Assembly (NCBI RefSeq): GCF_016908855.1
Contig: NZ_JAFBER010000001.1
Coordinates: 186,001-250,000 of the forward strand
DNA length: 64,000 nt
DNA from: Scopulibacillus daqui
GTDB lineage: Bacteria; Bacillota; Bacilli; Bacillales; Sporolactobacillaceae
Direction: 5' to 3'
Shown: positions 44,008 to 52,974 of the stretch, one piece after another
How positions within the stretch are numbered: the first letter of the stretch is position 1
How the letters are laid out: every line of letters begins with the position of its first letter
Position numbers and translations under genes: made by a program
Notes under the pieces: model-generated
What the model saw: the letters and a program-made list of their open reading frames with translations, nothing else
What the model was told of the DNA's origin: nothing
The model's database searches: none

Positions 44008-44089
44008 CTTTCGCCAATCTTTATAGTTTCATGACCGCCCCGCCGGCTTTACCCGTTCTTTTAAAAAAACATGCTTTAAGCTGAATTAT

Positions 44090-44119
44090 TTGTATGAAAA
44101 CAATCATTTAAAATACAAT
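44090..44119 (+). promoter_or_regulatory. Possible pepF promoter
   Basis: -35 TTGTAT, 18-bp spacer, -10 TACAAT (44114-44119). Confidence 0.45.
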
Positions 44120-44188
44120 AAGTAGATGAAGGAATAATTTAGCTTTCATGGAATTAATTTAAGAACAAATATTTCCGGAGGTGTTATC

Positions 44189-46006
44189 ATGTCTGATAAA
44201 ACTAAATCGAAATCTTTACCGACAAGGGATCAGATACCTGAGGAAGAGAAATGGGATCTTGAAGCGATATTTTCTTCGACGCAAGAATGGGAAAAGGCAT
44301 TTGAACATGTGAAAAGCTTAATCCCAGAGGTGGAAGCTTTTAAAGGGAAGCTTGGCGAATCGGCAAATACGCTGTACCAAGCTTTGCAAAAGCAAGATGA
44401 ATTAACGATGGCGTTAGGTAAACTTTTTGCGTATGCTCATATGAAATCAGATGAGGATACCGCGAATTCTACATATCAAGCTCTTAATGACCGGGCCAGC
44501 AGTCTGGCAACTCTCGTAGGCGCAAAGCTGGCTTTTATCGTCCCGGAAATTCTTGAGATAGATGAGGAGAAGCTGAAGTCTTTTCTCAATGAGAATGATG
44601 ATTTGAAGCTGTATGATCATGCCCTTGAAGAAATAACCCGCATGCGTCCGCATGTTCTTGATGAAGAAAAGGAAGCTTTGCTTGCACAGGCAAGTGAAGC
44701 ATTAGGAACAGCTTCGAACACATTCGGAATGCTGAATAACGCCGATCTGAAATTCCCGGAAATTAAAGACGAAGACGGGGAAGAGGTTGAAGTGACGCAC
44801 GGCCGCTATTCTAAATTTCTGGAAAGCGATGACCGCAGGGTCCGAAAAGATGCTTTTCACGCGATGCATCATACGTATGAATCTTTTAAAAATACTTTTG
44901 CCAGCACGCTTAGCGGGCAAGTGAAAAAGAATAATTTCTATGCAAAAATTCGCCGCTATGATTCGGCAAGACAAGCTGCGCTTGCCAACAACAACATTCC
45001 TGAAGAGGTTTATGATAATTTAGTCAAGACTGTTAATGATAATCTCCATTTACTTCACCGCTATATCGAATTAAGAAAAAAAGCGCTTAAGCTTGATGAG
45101 CTTCACATCTATGATCTTTATACACCGCTTGTTAAAGATGTAAAAATGGAAGTTCCTTATGAAGAAGCCAAAGAACTTGTATTAAAAGGGTTAGCGCCGC
45201 TTGGTGAAGATTATATTAATACAATTAAAGAAGGCTATAATAGCCGCTGGATTGATGTGCGCGAAACAAAGAGCAAACGCAGCGGCGCATACTCATCAGG
45301 CACTTACGGCACACATCCGTACATTTTATTGAATTGGCAAGACAATATTAACAACGTATTCACCCTGGCCCATGAGTTAGGGCATTCTATGCACAGTTAT
45401 TATACGCGCAGCCATCAGCCGTATCCATACGGAGACTATTCTATCTTTGTTGCGGAAGTCGCCTCAACATGCAATGAAGCGCTGTTAAATCACTATCTTC
45501 TTAATGAAACCGATGATAAGAAGAAAAAGTTATATTTACTCAATAACCAATTGGAAGGTTTCAGAGGAACTGTATTCAGACAAACGATGTTTGCTGAATT
45601 TGAGCAAATGATTCACGAAAAATCCGCTGCCGGAGAAGCATTGACGCCTGAATTACTGACCAACGTATACTATGATTTAAACAAAAAATATTATGGCAGC
45701 GAACTTGTTGTCGATAACGAGATTGGCATTGAATGGGCCCGCATCCCGCATTTCTATTACAATTTCTACGTGTATCAATATGCGACAGGATACAGCGCCG
45801 CAGCGGCATTGTCTAAGCAAATCCTTGAGGAAGGAGATCCTGCTGTTGAGCGCTATAAAAACTACCTGAAAGCCGGAAGCTCCGATTATCCGATCGAAGT
45901 GCTTAAAAAAGCTGGTGTTGATATGGCGACTCCTGAACCAATTAAACAAGCGATGGCGGTCTTTAGCTCAGTTCTAGATGAAATGGAAAATTTATTATTC
46001 GAATAA
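44189..46006 (+). CDS. pepF: Oligoendopeptidase F
   Basis: 605-aa cytosolic M3-family zinc metallopeptidase that degrades short peptides. Active site HELGH at residues 395-399, with the third zinc ligand in EVASTCNEALLNHYL. ATG 44189 follows CCGGAGGTG. Functionally it fits downstream of the Opp importer, supplying amino acids from imported peptides. Own terminator at 46087. Confidence 0.97.
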   Translation: MSDKTKSKSLPTRDQIPEEEKWDLEAIFSSTQEWEKAFEHVKSLIPEVEAFKGKLGESANTLYQALQKQDELTMALGKLFAYAHMKSDEDTANSTYQALNDRASSLATLVGAKLAFIVPEILEIDEEKLKSFLNENDDLKLYDHALEEITRMRPHVLDEEKEALLAQASEALGTASNTFGMLNNADLKFPEIKDEDGEEVEVTHGRYSKFLESDDRRVRKDAFHAMHHTYESFKNTFASTLSGQVKKNNFYAKIRRYDSARQAALANNNIPEEVYDNLVKTVNDNLHLLHRYIELRKKALKLDELHIYDLYTPLVKDVKMEVPYEEAKELVLKGLAPLGEDYINTIKEGYNSRWIDVRETKSKRSGAYSSGTYGTHPYILLNWQDNINNVFTLAHELGHSMHSYYTRSHQPYPYGDYSIFVAEVASTCNEALLNHYLLNETDDKKKKLYLLNNQLEGFRGTVFRQTMFAEFEQMIHEKSAAGEALTPELLTNVYYDLNKKYYGSELVVDNEIGIEWARIPHFYYNFYVYQYATGYSAAAALSKQILEEGDPAVERYKNYLKAGSSDYPIEVLKKAGVDMATPEPIKQAMAVFSSVLDEMENLLFE

Positions 46007-46086
46007 AACGCTTGTTATGAATCTAAGGAACAGCCTCTATTGCTGAATCAAACGTGCGCCTAAGCGGACTCGAAAGTTCGGCATAC

Positions 46087-46120
46087 AAAAAATCACCTGA
46101 AATATTTCAGGTGATTTTTT
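46087..46120. terminator. Bidirectional terminator after pepF
   Basis: AAAAATCACCTGAAA / TTTCAGGTGATTTTTT, near-perfect palindromic stem between convergent genes. Confidence 0.87.
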
Positions 46121-46123
46121 CCT

Positions 46124-46288
46124 TCAGGCTTTGTTATGATTTGTTATCAAACGAATCGTTAAAAACAGCGAACCGAAAAAGATAGGGCCGGTTATTATGA
46201 TAGGCTGCAAGTGCATCAAACCAAGCAAGTAGAAGCAGAAACAAGCAAATGTCACTAAGCATGACAGAAAGATTATCCAGCTTTTCAA
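46124..46288 (-). CDS. Small two-segment membrane protein, 54 aa
   Basis: The frame reads KSWIIFLSCLVTFACFCFYLLG, a polar turn, then TGPIFFGSLFLTIRLITNHNKA: two hydrophobic helices with positive ends, as in genuine small membrane proteins. TTG 46288 has GGGGTGA five nt upstream; an in-frame GTG at 46297 is an alternative. Its stop abuts the pepF terminator. A longer overlapping frame (46134-46349) has less protein-like composition. No family recognised. Confidence 0.45.
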   Translation of the reverse strand: MKSWIIFLSCLVTFACFCFYLLGLMHLQPIIITGPIFFGSLFLTIRLITNHNKA

Positions 46289-46372
46289 GACCTTCACCCC
46301 GCGTTAATACATACTTATGGGAGATGCTTGTTTTTATGTCACTTTTCATTATTAATAAAGCAAGGGCACCAG

Positions 46373-47266
46373 TTAGCTGGAGCCCTCTGACTTTTCAATA
46401 TAGCGCCAATACGTGCCGAGCGGATATGACATGCGTTTGACTATTTGCTTTAATTGAAGTTTCTTCATTTCCATTTCGATTTCTTTATCGGTTAGACCAT
46501 AGACAATAGATAATTCTTTTGTTGCGGCCATTTTAAAAATCCGCAAAAACTCTCTGATCGGCGGAAGATCGTTGGCTTTAGGCTTTTCGCCCAGAAGATC
46601 CGACAGAATTTGCACGTATACTTCGTAAGGATAAACCCCCGGTACTTTTATCCCCTCAGTGTCCGCGGCAACGCTAAAAAAGATGAGTGTCGGCAATGTC
46701 TTGACTTCCATTTCACATGTCAGTTTTCGGTCGCATTGAAGCGCTTTTATCGGTGTTTGTGAGCAAATATCCTTCGTGAATTCTTGAATATCCAAGCCTG
46801 CGTCCAATGCGCAGTCAATAAGAACATGCTTATCATTTATATTGTCTTTTTCCAGGAAAACCTTATGCCTTAATTTGCGCAGAAACCGTCTTCCGGCAGC
46901 TTTCCCTTGCAGTTCGGCGGCTTTTACCGCAATGGATAAGCTGTAAGGGGAAGGCATGTTATTTAAACAGTTGCCTTTGTTGTCTTCATTTATATCCGTT
47001 TTGTTTCGCCCAGATGCTAATTGATTAGGAAATTGCCGCTTATCCATAACATTAGAATGACAGGCGATAACAGAGCGAATAGTTATATACTGGCGGTATT
47101 CTATGATCAGTTTTTTTATAATAGGCTCAATGCCCATGCATTCAGGGGAAAGCGGATCTGTAAAAGAATAAAGTTCAATTGGTTTATACTGATTTTCGGA
47201 ATGAGTATGACATATATATTTACCTGATGATCCTTCACACATTGATTTTGTATGATTGTGTTTCAT
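46373..47266 (-). CDS. spxH: ClpXP adaptor SpxH (YjbH)
   Basis: 297-aa DsbA/FrnE-like thioredoxin-fold protein that presents Spx to ClpXP. Start ATG 47266, six nt after GAGGTG. The His/Cys-rich N-terminus (HNHTKSMCEGSSGKYICHTH) fits the zinc-binding region known for YjbH. YSFTDPLSPECMGIEP is the degenerate active-site helix, and the thioredoxin-fold end LPTLIFFSV..GVYPYEVYVQIL is recognisable. Sits 19 nt downstream of yjbI in one transcript and 8 kb from its substrate gene spx. Confidence 0.93.
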   Translation of the reverse strand: MKHNHTKSMCEGSSGKYICHTHSENQYKPIELYSFTDPLSPECMGIEPIIKKLIIEYRQYITIRSVIACHSNVMDKRQFPNQLASGRNKTDINEDNKGNCLNNMPSPYSLSIAVKAAELQGKAAGRRFLRKLRHKVFLEKDNINDKHVLIDCALDAGLDIQEFTKDICSQTPIKALQCDRKLTCEMEVKTLPTLIFFSVAADTEGIKVPGVYPYEVYVQILSDLLGEKPKANDLPPIREFLRIFKMAATKELSIVYGLTDKEIEMEMKKLQLKQIVKRMSYPLGTYWRYIEKSEGSS

Positions 47267-47285
47267 GATCATCACCTCACTTACT

Positions 47286-47678
47286 TTAGCTGTTTTCGTC
47301 AATTTGGTTGACCATATGATGCGCTGTTAAGGCCAATCTTTGTAAAATGGCATCGCGCCAGTCTTTATTGAACTCAATTTCTTCCATAGCTTCTTTCATG
47401 CAGCTTATCCAAGCCCGCTCTTGTTTTGGACCGATAGGGAAACGCAAATGTCTGGCGCGAAGCCTGGGATGACCATGTTCTTCAGTATACAAAGGCGGAC
47501 CGCCAAGAAATTGAGTTAAAAATTGTGTTTGTTTTCGGGCGGTTTCAGTTAAATCATCAGGAAAAATCGGTGCTAAATCAGGATGTTCAGCTACTCTAGC
47601 ATAAAATGCTGATACCAATTTTTCAATTGTTTCGGCTCCGCCGACGGCTTCATACGGCGATTGATTCTGATATTTCAT
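47286..47678 (-). CDS. yjbI: Truncated hemoglobin YjbI (group II)
   Basis: 130-aa heme protein of the trHbO type. Signatures: SPYEAVGGAETIEKLVSAFYARVAEHPDLAPIFPDDL, then FLTQFLGGPPLYTEEHGHPRLRARHLRFPIG with the proximal His in the ARHLRF region, and WISCMKEAMEE. Group II globins bind oxygen or NO; in Bacillales it is co-encoded with YjbH. ATG 47678 follows a GGAGAATAAAG site. Confidence 0.95.
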   Translation of the reverse strand: MKYQNQSPYEAVGGAETIEKLVSAFYARVAEHPDLAPIFPDDLTETARKQTQFLTQFLGGPPLYTEEHGHPRLRARHLRFPIGPKQERAWISCMKEAMEEIEFNKDWRDAILQRLALTAHHMVNQIDENS

Positions 47679-47910
47679 CTTTATTCTCCATTATTATGAT
47701 TTCGTATTGATTTTATATTCGTTTATCATTGAGTTATAGGCAAATGAATCATTATAATTAGGTTATACTTTAATTTAATTTTATTGTAGCAAGACAACAT
47801 TATATCGGCAAATATTCAACACTAAACTTAAAAAAACTGGCCGGCCGGCAGGCTGTCAAGCGCAGGAGCACTGGGCAATCCTTCCTGAACGGTACGGGTC
47901 GTCTGAAAGC

Positions 47911-47942
47911 ATAAAAAAAGCCTGTTATTTGCAACAGGCTTT
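47911..47942 (-). terminator. Terminator after yjbJ
   Basis: On the minus strand AAAGCCTGTT gcaaat AACAGGCTTT is followed by TTTTATGC. Confidence 0.82.
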
Positions 47943-47950
47943 CCTATACT

Positions 47951-48757
47951 TTATATTTCATGATAATAGGTTGAAAGGACATTTTTAACATAATTTTGTG
48001 TTTCTTTAAACGGCGGTATGCCGCCGAATTTCCGGACATTCCCTGGTCCGGCGTTATAAGCGGCTACTGCAAGGGAAGTGTTGTTGTTGAATTGATCAAG
48101 CAAGCTTCGCAAATATTTGGTCCCGCCTTCAATGTTTTGCTTAGGATCATAAGGATTGGTTACGCCGAGTGCTTTGGCTGTATCAGGCATCAGCTGCATA
48201 AGGCCTTGTGCGCCGACCGGGCTTGTACTATTTGCATTTCCGCCCGATTCATGCTTAATGACTGATTGAATCAGTTTAGGATCGACGTTGTATTTTTCAG
48301 CAGCTTCCATGATATATGTATTGATTTTACTATTTCGCCTTATTCCAGAATGGCCGGTTGCTTGATGTTGATGTGTTCTTTGGACAGTTGCTTGATATTG
48401 GTGTTTTCGAACGGTTTTTGGCTGTTGCCCTGTTCTGTCAGTGACTTGATGCTGGTCTATTCTGGCGGTTTCGGGCGAATGCGTTAATGCATGTCCATTT
48501 TGGCTGTTCTTAACCGTTGTTTTAGGCTTTGGATGAATAGCTGCAGGCTGGTTCAACTTTTGCATTAAAAATGCGTCAGTCTCATGAGATGCCTGTTGAT
48601 TGGCATTTTCATATAGAGCTGCCATTAAGGCCGCTTCAAGCCATTCGACAAACAAATTTGCCGGTGAGAACAAGATGCCGCGATCATTATCGTTATAAAG
48701 ACGATTTAATGTATTCACGTGCATGAGGGACTGCATCCATTGATATTGATTGATCAT
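47951..48757 (-). CDS. yjbJ: Lytic transglycosylase YjbJ (SLT domain)
   Basis: 268 aa. The C-terminal 120 residues are a soluble lytic transglycosylase domain: catalytic Glu in KHESGGNANSTSPVGAQGLMQLMP, NIEGGTKYL, and AVAAYNAGPGNVRKFGG. The N-terminal half lacks a cleavable signal and contains a Gln/His/Thr-rich linker (residues 95-140) with three copies of HQ-x-Q/x-AT. It cuts peptidoglycan glycan strands, probably during wall turnover or sporulation. ATG 48757 follows AAGGAGG. Confidence 0.92.
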   Translation of the reverse strand: MINQYQWMQSLMHVNTLNRLYNDNDRGILFSPANLFVEWLEAALMAALYENANQQASHETDAFLMQKLNQPAAIHPKPKTTVKNSQNGHALTHSPETARIDQHQVTDRTGQQPKTVRKHQYQATVQRTHQHQATGHSGIRRNSKINTYIMEAAEKYNVDPKLIQSVIKHESGGNANSTSPVGAQGLMQLMPDTAKALGVTNPYDPKQNIEGGTKYLRSLLDQFNNNTSLAVAAYNAGPGNVRKFGGIPPFKETQNYVKNVLSTYYHEI

Positions 48758-48790
48758 TTTTTCCTCCTTATCTTTTCTGCTTTTTAAAAT

Positions 48791-49381
48791 TTATAAATTA
48801 TCAGCCGGATAGTTTTCTTTAGAATCAAAGAAACGTTTGATTTTGTTGTCTGTTTTTCGCTCAGGGATTTGAAATTGAGACAGGAGCTGGTTAAAGGTTT
48901 TCCTGCCGGAGTCGGCATCGGCTGCTTCGTATTCCAGCTCATAGTCTTCTGTGTCATTGTAGCGGCTATGATCAAGAACAAGTTCTCCGTTATGATACGT
49001 CTTTTGCGCGCGATCGGTTGTTAGCGCCCCAAGATATTGAAGCAGCAGATCATGGATGCCCAGTGTCGAAATTGCTTGCCTCACATCCCCATGCGGCATT
49101 TGTCCGGTTTCAATCATTAATTGCGCATCTTGCTGGTTTATGGATTGATGCGTTTCCAGCAATCCTTCTGGGTGGGGTTGTTTTAAGGTTAAAACCGTTT
49201 TATTGCTTTTCTCACGAATTCTTAGCGCGGCGCCTTTTTGTTTCAAGTCAAATGATCGGGTGTCAAAGTAATGGTTAACTTGGCGGACAAAACACTTGCT
49301 GAGATGAAAATGATCCCGAAGCTGTTCAAATTCTGCCTTTGTTAACATGTTTTTAAATTCAATTTCAAGTTCTTGATTCAC
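48791..49381 (-). CDS. yjbK: CYTH-domain protein YjbK
   Basis: 196 aa from GTG 49381 after GGTGAT. The ExExK signature of triphosphate tunnel enzymes is ELEIEFK at the N-terminus, followed by FDTRSFDLKQKGAALRIREK, KTVLTLKQP and LDHSRYNDTEDYELEYEA. CYTH proteins hydrolyse inorganic triphosphate or cyclise ATP; in Bacillus the gene accompanies the alarmone synthetase yjbM. It is divergent from yjbM here. Confidence 0.9.
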   Translation of the reverse strand: MNQELEIEFKNMLTKAEFEQLRDHFHLSKCFVRQVNHYFDTRSFDLKQKGAALRIREKSNKTVLTLKQPHPEGLLETHQSINQQDAQLMIETGQMPHGDVRQAISTLGIHDLLLQYLGALTTDRAQKTYHNGELVLDHSRYNDTEDYELEYEAADADSGRKTFNQLLSQFQIPERKTDNKIKRFFDSKENYPADNL

Positions 49382-49584
49382 GAGATTATCACCAACTTCA
49401 TTGGTAGTTTTAATAGAATTATGACATAATGGAAATGGAGTCACAATACCCGTTTTAAAGATTATTTTTGCACTGCCGGACTTGTGTTCTGGAGTGCTGC
49501 AAGTTTAATTTAAACGGGATACATAAATATCAATATTAAATGAAGAGTAGTTAAAGTATTTAATCAGCGGGTGGTGGTTAACAG

Positions 49585-50229
49585 ATGGATTGGGATTTAT
49601 TTTTAACGCCTTATAAGCAAGCTGTAGATGAATTGAAAATTAAACTGCGGGGATACCGGGAACAATATGAAAAGGTATCAGAACACTCGCCGATTGAGTT
49701 TGTTACCGGCAGAGTGAAGCCGATACCGAGCATTTTAGATAAAGCGCGAAGAAAAAATATTCCTTTAAACCAGCTGCATTTGCAAATGCAAGATCTTGCC
49801 GGCGTTAGAATAACATGCCAGTTTGTGGAAGACATAAAAACCGTTATTGAATTAATCAAAAACAGAACCGATATGACAGTTGTAGAGGAAAGGGATTACA
49901 TATCTGATGTTAAAGAAAGCGGGTACAGATCTTACCATCTTGTCGTTAACTACCCTGTCCACACGATAAGCGGGGAGCAAATGATTTTAGTTGAAATTCA
50001 AGTTCGAACAATGGCGATGAATTTCTGGGCAACGATTGAACACTCATTGAATTATAAATACGAAGGCCGCATACCGAAAGAAATAAAGGATCGGCTTCAA
50101 AGGGCTGCTGAAGCGGCGTTTCTTTTAGATGGTGAGATGTCGCAAATTCGTGAAGAAATCCAAGAAGCGCACCGGCATTTTATGGAGAAAAAAATTGAAC
50201 AAAATAATAGGAAGAATAGCGGGAAATAA
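49585..50229 (+). CDS. sasB: Small alarmone synthetase SasB (YjbM/RelQ)
   Basis: 214-aa synthetase-only RelA/SpoT-homologue making (p)ppGpp from GTP/GDP and ATP. VTGRVKPIPSILDKARRK, MQDLAGVRITCQFVEDI, KESGYRSYHLVV and VEIQVRTMAMNFWATIEHSLNYKY are the ATP- and GTP-binding motifs. No hydrolase or TGS domain. ATG 49585 follows a GGTGGT site. Head of sasB-nadK-yjbO. Confidence 0.96.
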   Translation: MDWDLFLTPYKQAVDELKIKLRGYREQYEKVSEHSPIEFVTGRVKPIPSILDKARRKNIPLNQLHLQMQDLAGVRITCQFVEDIKTVIELIKNRTDMTVVEERDYISDVKESGYRSYHLVVNYPVHTISGEQMILVEIQVRTMAMNFWATIEHSLNYKYEGRIPKEIKDRLQRAAEAAFLLDGEMSQIREEIQEAHRHFMEKKIEQNNRKNSGK

Positions 50230-50283
50230 GATCACAGCGATGTCTTTCTTTTAAATATGCATGCGATAAAGTGGGATGATGTT

Positions 50284-51078
50284 ATGAAATTTTCAATTCG
50301 GTCCAAAGGTGATGAGACCTCTAATAAATTAAAGAATCAAATTAAACGTTATTTAAATGGTTTCGATCTTGTTTATGATGAGGACGAACCTGATATTGTC
50401 ATATCTGTCGGCGGGGATGGCACATTGCTTCATGCCTTTCATCAATATGTTCACCGCCTTCATGATACGGCTTTTGTCGGGGTGCATACAGGCCATTTAG
50501 GTTTCTATGCGGATTGGACGCCTGATGAAATTGAAAAGCTTGTGATTCACCTGGCCAAAACACCTTTTCAAGTTGTTGAATATCCGCTGCTTGAAGTAAC
50601 GATTAGATTTAATCATGAAGAAGAAGAAAAACGATACTTGGCTTTAAATGAATGCACAGTAAAAAGTATGGAAGGATCACTTGTCATTGATGTCGTCATT
50701 AAGGGTGAGAAATTTGAAACCTTTAGGGGCGATGGATTATGCATTTCAACACCGACAGGCAGCACCGCCTATAATAAAGCATTGTCAGGGGCGATTATTC
50801 ATCCCTCATTGTCGGCTATTCAGCTGGCGGAAATGGCGTCAATCAATAACCGGGTTTTCCGGACGATAGGTTCGCCGCTTGTACTGCCGCAGCATCATAC
50901 TTGTAAACTGAAGCCTGTTAATGATGTTAATTTCGATATTACGATTGACCATCTATTTCTGACACATAAAGATGTTAAATCGATTCAGTGCCGCGTCGCG
51001 GATGAAAAGGTGCGATTTGCCAGATTTCGTCCGTTTCCGTTTTGGAAAAGAGTAAAAGAATCATTTATTATGGATTAA
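50284..51078 (+). CDS. nadK: NAD kinase
   Basis: 264-aa cytosolic kinase making [15 protein letters not shown] at the start, the diphosphate-binding [28 protein letters not shown] and [25 protein letters not shown] 50284 lies after GTGGGATGAT, 54 nt downstream of sasB; an earlier in-frame ATG at 50257 has no site. Corresponds to YjbN/NadF of B. subtilis. Confidence 0.96.
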   Translation: MKFSIRSKGDETSNKLKNQIKRYLNGFDLVYDEDEPDIVISVGGDGTLLHAFHQYVHRLHDTAFVGVHTGHLGFYADWTPDEIEKLVIHLAKTPFQVVEYPLLEVTIRFNHEEEEKRYLALNECTVKSMEGSLVIDVVIKGEKFETFRGDGLCISTPTGSTAYNKALSGAIIHPSLSAIQLAEMASINNRVFRTIGSPLVLPQHHTCKLKPVNDVNFDITIDHLFLTHKDVKSIQCRVADEKVRFARFRPFPFWKRVKESFIMD

Positions 51079-51084
51079 GAAAAG

Positions 51085-51107
51085 AACTCGCCTTTTGGCG
51101 AGTTTAA
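51085..51107 (+). terminator. Weak terminator after nadK
   Basis: AACTCGCC tttt GGCGAGTT followed only by TAAC; partial read-through into yjbO is likely. Confidence 0.5.
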
Positions 51108-51174
51108 CATTTCATGTTAAAGAACAATAAAGTTTTGTTATGGATAAGCTTAACATTGAAAGGATTATTATAGA

Positions 51175-52089
51175 ATGAAACAGCCTTTTTCAATAGAAGC
51201 AAGAATCACTTCAAAGCATGATGGCATGCTTTTGAGGGACTATCTTCTAAAAGAACAGCAATTATCGAGACGGGCTTTAAAGGCCATAAAATTTAATGAA
51301 GGTTTTTTGTTAGTGAACGGTGAATCCAAAACGGTCCGCTATCAGTTAAAGGCTGGAGATATTGTTAAAATTATGTTTCCTCCTGAAGAAAAAAGTCCAA
51401 CGCTCTTTCCGGAGCCCATCCCGCTTGAAATCATTTATGAAGATGAGCATGCGCTGGTTATTAATAAACCGGCGGATATTCCAGTTATTCCTTCGCAAAA
51501 ATATTCCACCGGAACGATAGCAAACGGCGTCTTATATCATTTAGAAAAACAAAATTTAGCTTATACGGTTCATACAGTGACGCGGCTTGATCGGGATACG
51601 TCAGGGCTGCTGCTGATTGCCAAACATCGCCATGCCCATGACTTCTTTGTGAAAATGCAAAAAGAACACCATATTCACCGCCGTTACCTTGCAGTTGTTC
51701 ATGGCATCATCGAGAAAGATAACGGTGTGATTGATGCGCCGATAGGGAGAAAAGAAGGAAGCATTATTGAACGCTGCGTCTGTGCCGACGGAAAAACAGC
51801 CAGAACCCATTATCAAGTCGTTAAGCGATTTTCTGATTTTACGCTGGCTGCGATTCGGCTTGAAACAGGACGCACGCACCAAATTCGCGTTCATTTTTCC
51901 TATCTTGGCCATCCTCTGTTAGGTGATGACTTATACGGCGGATCAACAGACAAAATCAAAAGGCAAGCGCTGCACAGCTTTGAATTAAGTTTTCTTCATC
52001 CTTTTACTTATCAAAAGCATTGCTTTCAAGCAAAGCCTCCAAAGGATATTACAGCGCTGGTCGGAAATATTAATCTTCAAAGTCTCTAA
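51175..52089 (+). CDS. yjbO: RluD-family 23S rRNA/tRNA pseudouridine synthase (YjbO)
   Basis: 304 aa. N-terminal S4-like RNA-binding region ([30 protein letters not shown]), then the catalytic domain with Asp in [15 protein letters not shown], plus [37 protein letters not shown]. Its last 20 nt overlap the convergent prpE. ATG 51175. Confidence 0.94.
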   Translation: MKQPFSIEARITSKHDGMLLRDYLLKEQQLSRRALKAIKFNEGFLLVNGESKTVRYQLKAGDIVKIMFPPEEKSPTLFPEPIPLEIIYEDEHALVINKPADIPVIPSQKYSTGTIANGVLYHLEKQNLAYTVHTVTRLDRDTSGLLLIAKHRHAHDFFVKMQKEHHIHRRYLAVVHGIIEKDNGVIDAPIGRKEGSIIERCVCADGKTARTHYQVVKRFSDFTLAAIRLETGRTHQIRVHFSYLGHPLLGDDLYGGSTDKIKRQALHSFELSFLHPFTYQKHCFQAKPPKDITALVGNINLQSL

Positions 52090-52810
52090 ATTTATCTTCA
52101 ATATACGGCTGTTCAGAAGGAACGGAAACAGTCTCCATTTCCGGATAACGCAAAGCGGTTAACATTCCCCCAAAAACACATCCTGTATCAATGTTGACAG
52201 TATGGTTTTTCCATCTTGGACGCTTTACGGGTGTATGCCCGTAGACAACCCATGTATCTCCCTTATAATGGCGCGCCCAGTCAAGGCGGATTGGGCGCCC
52301 TTGCTCATCAAAATCACCCGTTGTGTCCCCGTATAGAACAAATGATTTGATTCTCTTATTGATTTGCCCGATGTCTTTTTCTCTGATTCCGGCATGAGCC
52401 ACAACGAGTTTACCGTTATCAAGCTGCAAATATAAAGGAGCTTCATCATACAGAGTCATAAAATCATGATAGACCTTTTGTTTTTGCTGCTGATCTAACG
52501 CCTCCAGTTCAGCAACAGTCGTTTCTAAGCCGTGCTTAATTTGGACAGGTCTGCCAAGCATATAACGATATAACTTATTGCAATGATTTCCTGGTGCATA
52601 TAAGGCTAATTGATGTTTAACAAGGCGGTACACCAATTCTATCGTTTTAACAGATGCCGGTCCTCTGTCAGTCAAATCTCCGACAAAAACCAGTTTTCGT
52701 CCTTGATCATGAACATAAAGTCCGCTTTCTTCATGGTACCCTAATTGAGCTATTAACTTTTTCAGTTCATGAAGGCATCCGTGAATATCACCGATGATAT
52801 CGTAAGCCAT
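52070..52810 (-). CDS. prpE: Bis(5'-nucleosyl)-tetraphosphatase PrpE
   Basis: 246-aa metallophosphoesterase, symmetric Ap4A hydrolase / protein phosphatase-like. Start ATG 52810 ([16 protein letters not shown]) after AAGGATGAG. Metal-binding motifs [33 protein letters not shown] and VVYGHTPV. Highly similar to B. subtilis PrpE, which is linked to spore germination. 3' end overlaps yjbO by 20 nt. Confidence 0.95.
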   Translation of the reverse strand: MAYDIIGDIHGCLHELKKLIAQLGYHEESGLYVHDQGRKLVFVGDLTDRGPASVKTIELVYRLVKHQLALYAPGNHCNKLYRYMLGRPVQIKHGLETTVAELEALDQQQKQKVYHDFMTLYDEAPLYLQLDNGKLVVAHAGIREKDIGQINKRIKSFVLYGDTTGDFDEQGRPIRLDWARHYKGDTWVVYGHTPVKRPRWKNHTVNIDTGCVFGGMLTALRYPEMETVSVPSEQPYIEDKFRDFED

Positions 52811-52974
52811 ACTACTCATCCTTATCTTTTATTCATTTATTATTATAACGTTGGGGTTTATTAAATAAACCTTACAAGTTTTGGGCTCGTTTTAGGATGC
52901 ATTGTATATGGCGGCATTGGATCGCTGGATGCAAAAATGGACTGGCTAAAAAATTTTAGCCAGCCCATTCCAAT

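Noticed and set aside
46134-46349. 71-codon minus-strand frame after spxH
   Set aside because: Composition unlike a protein; the alternative frame in the same place has clear two-helix topology and a better start.
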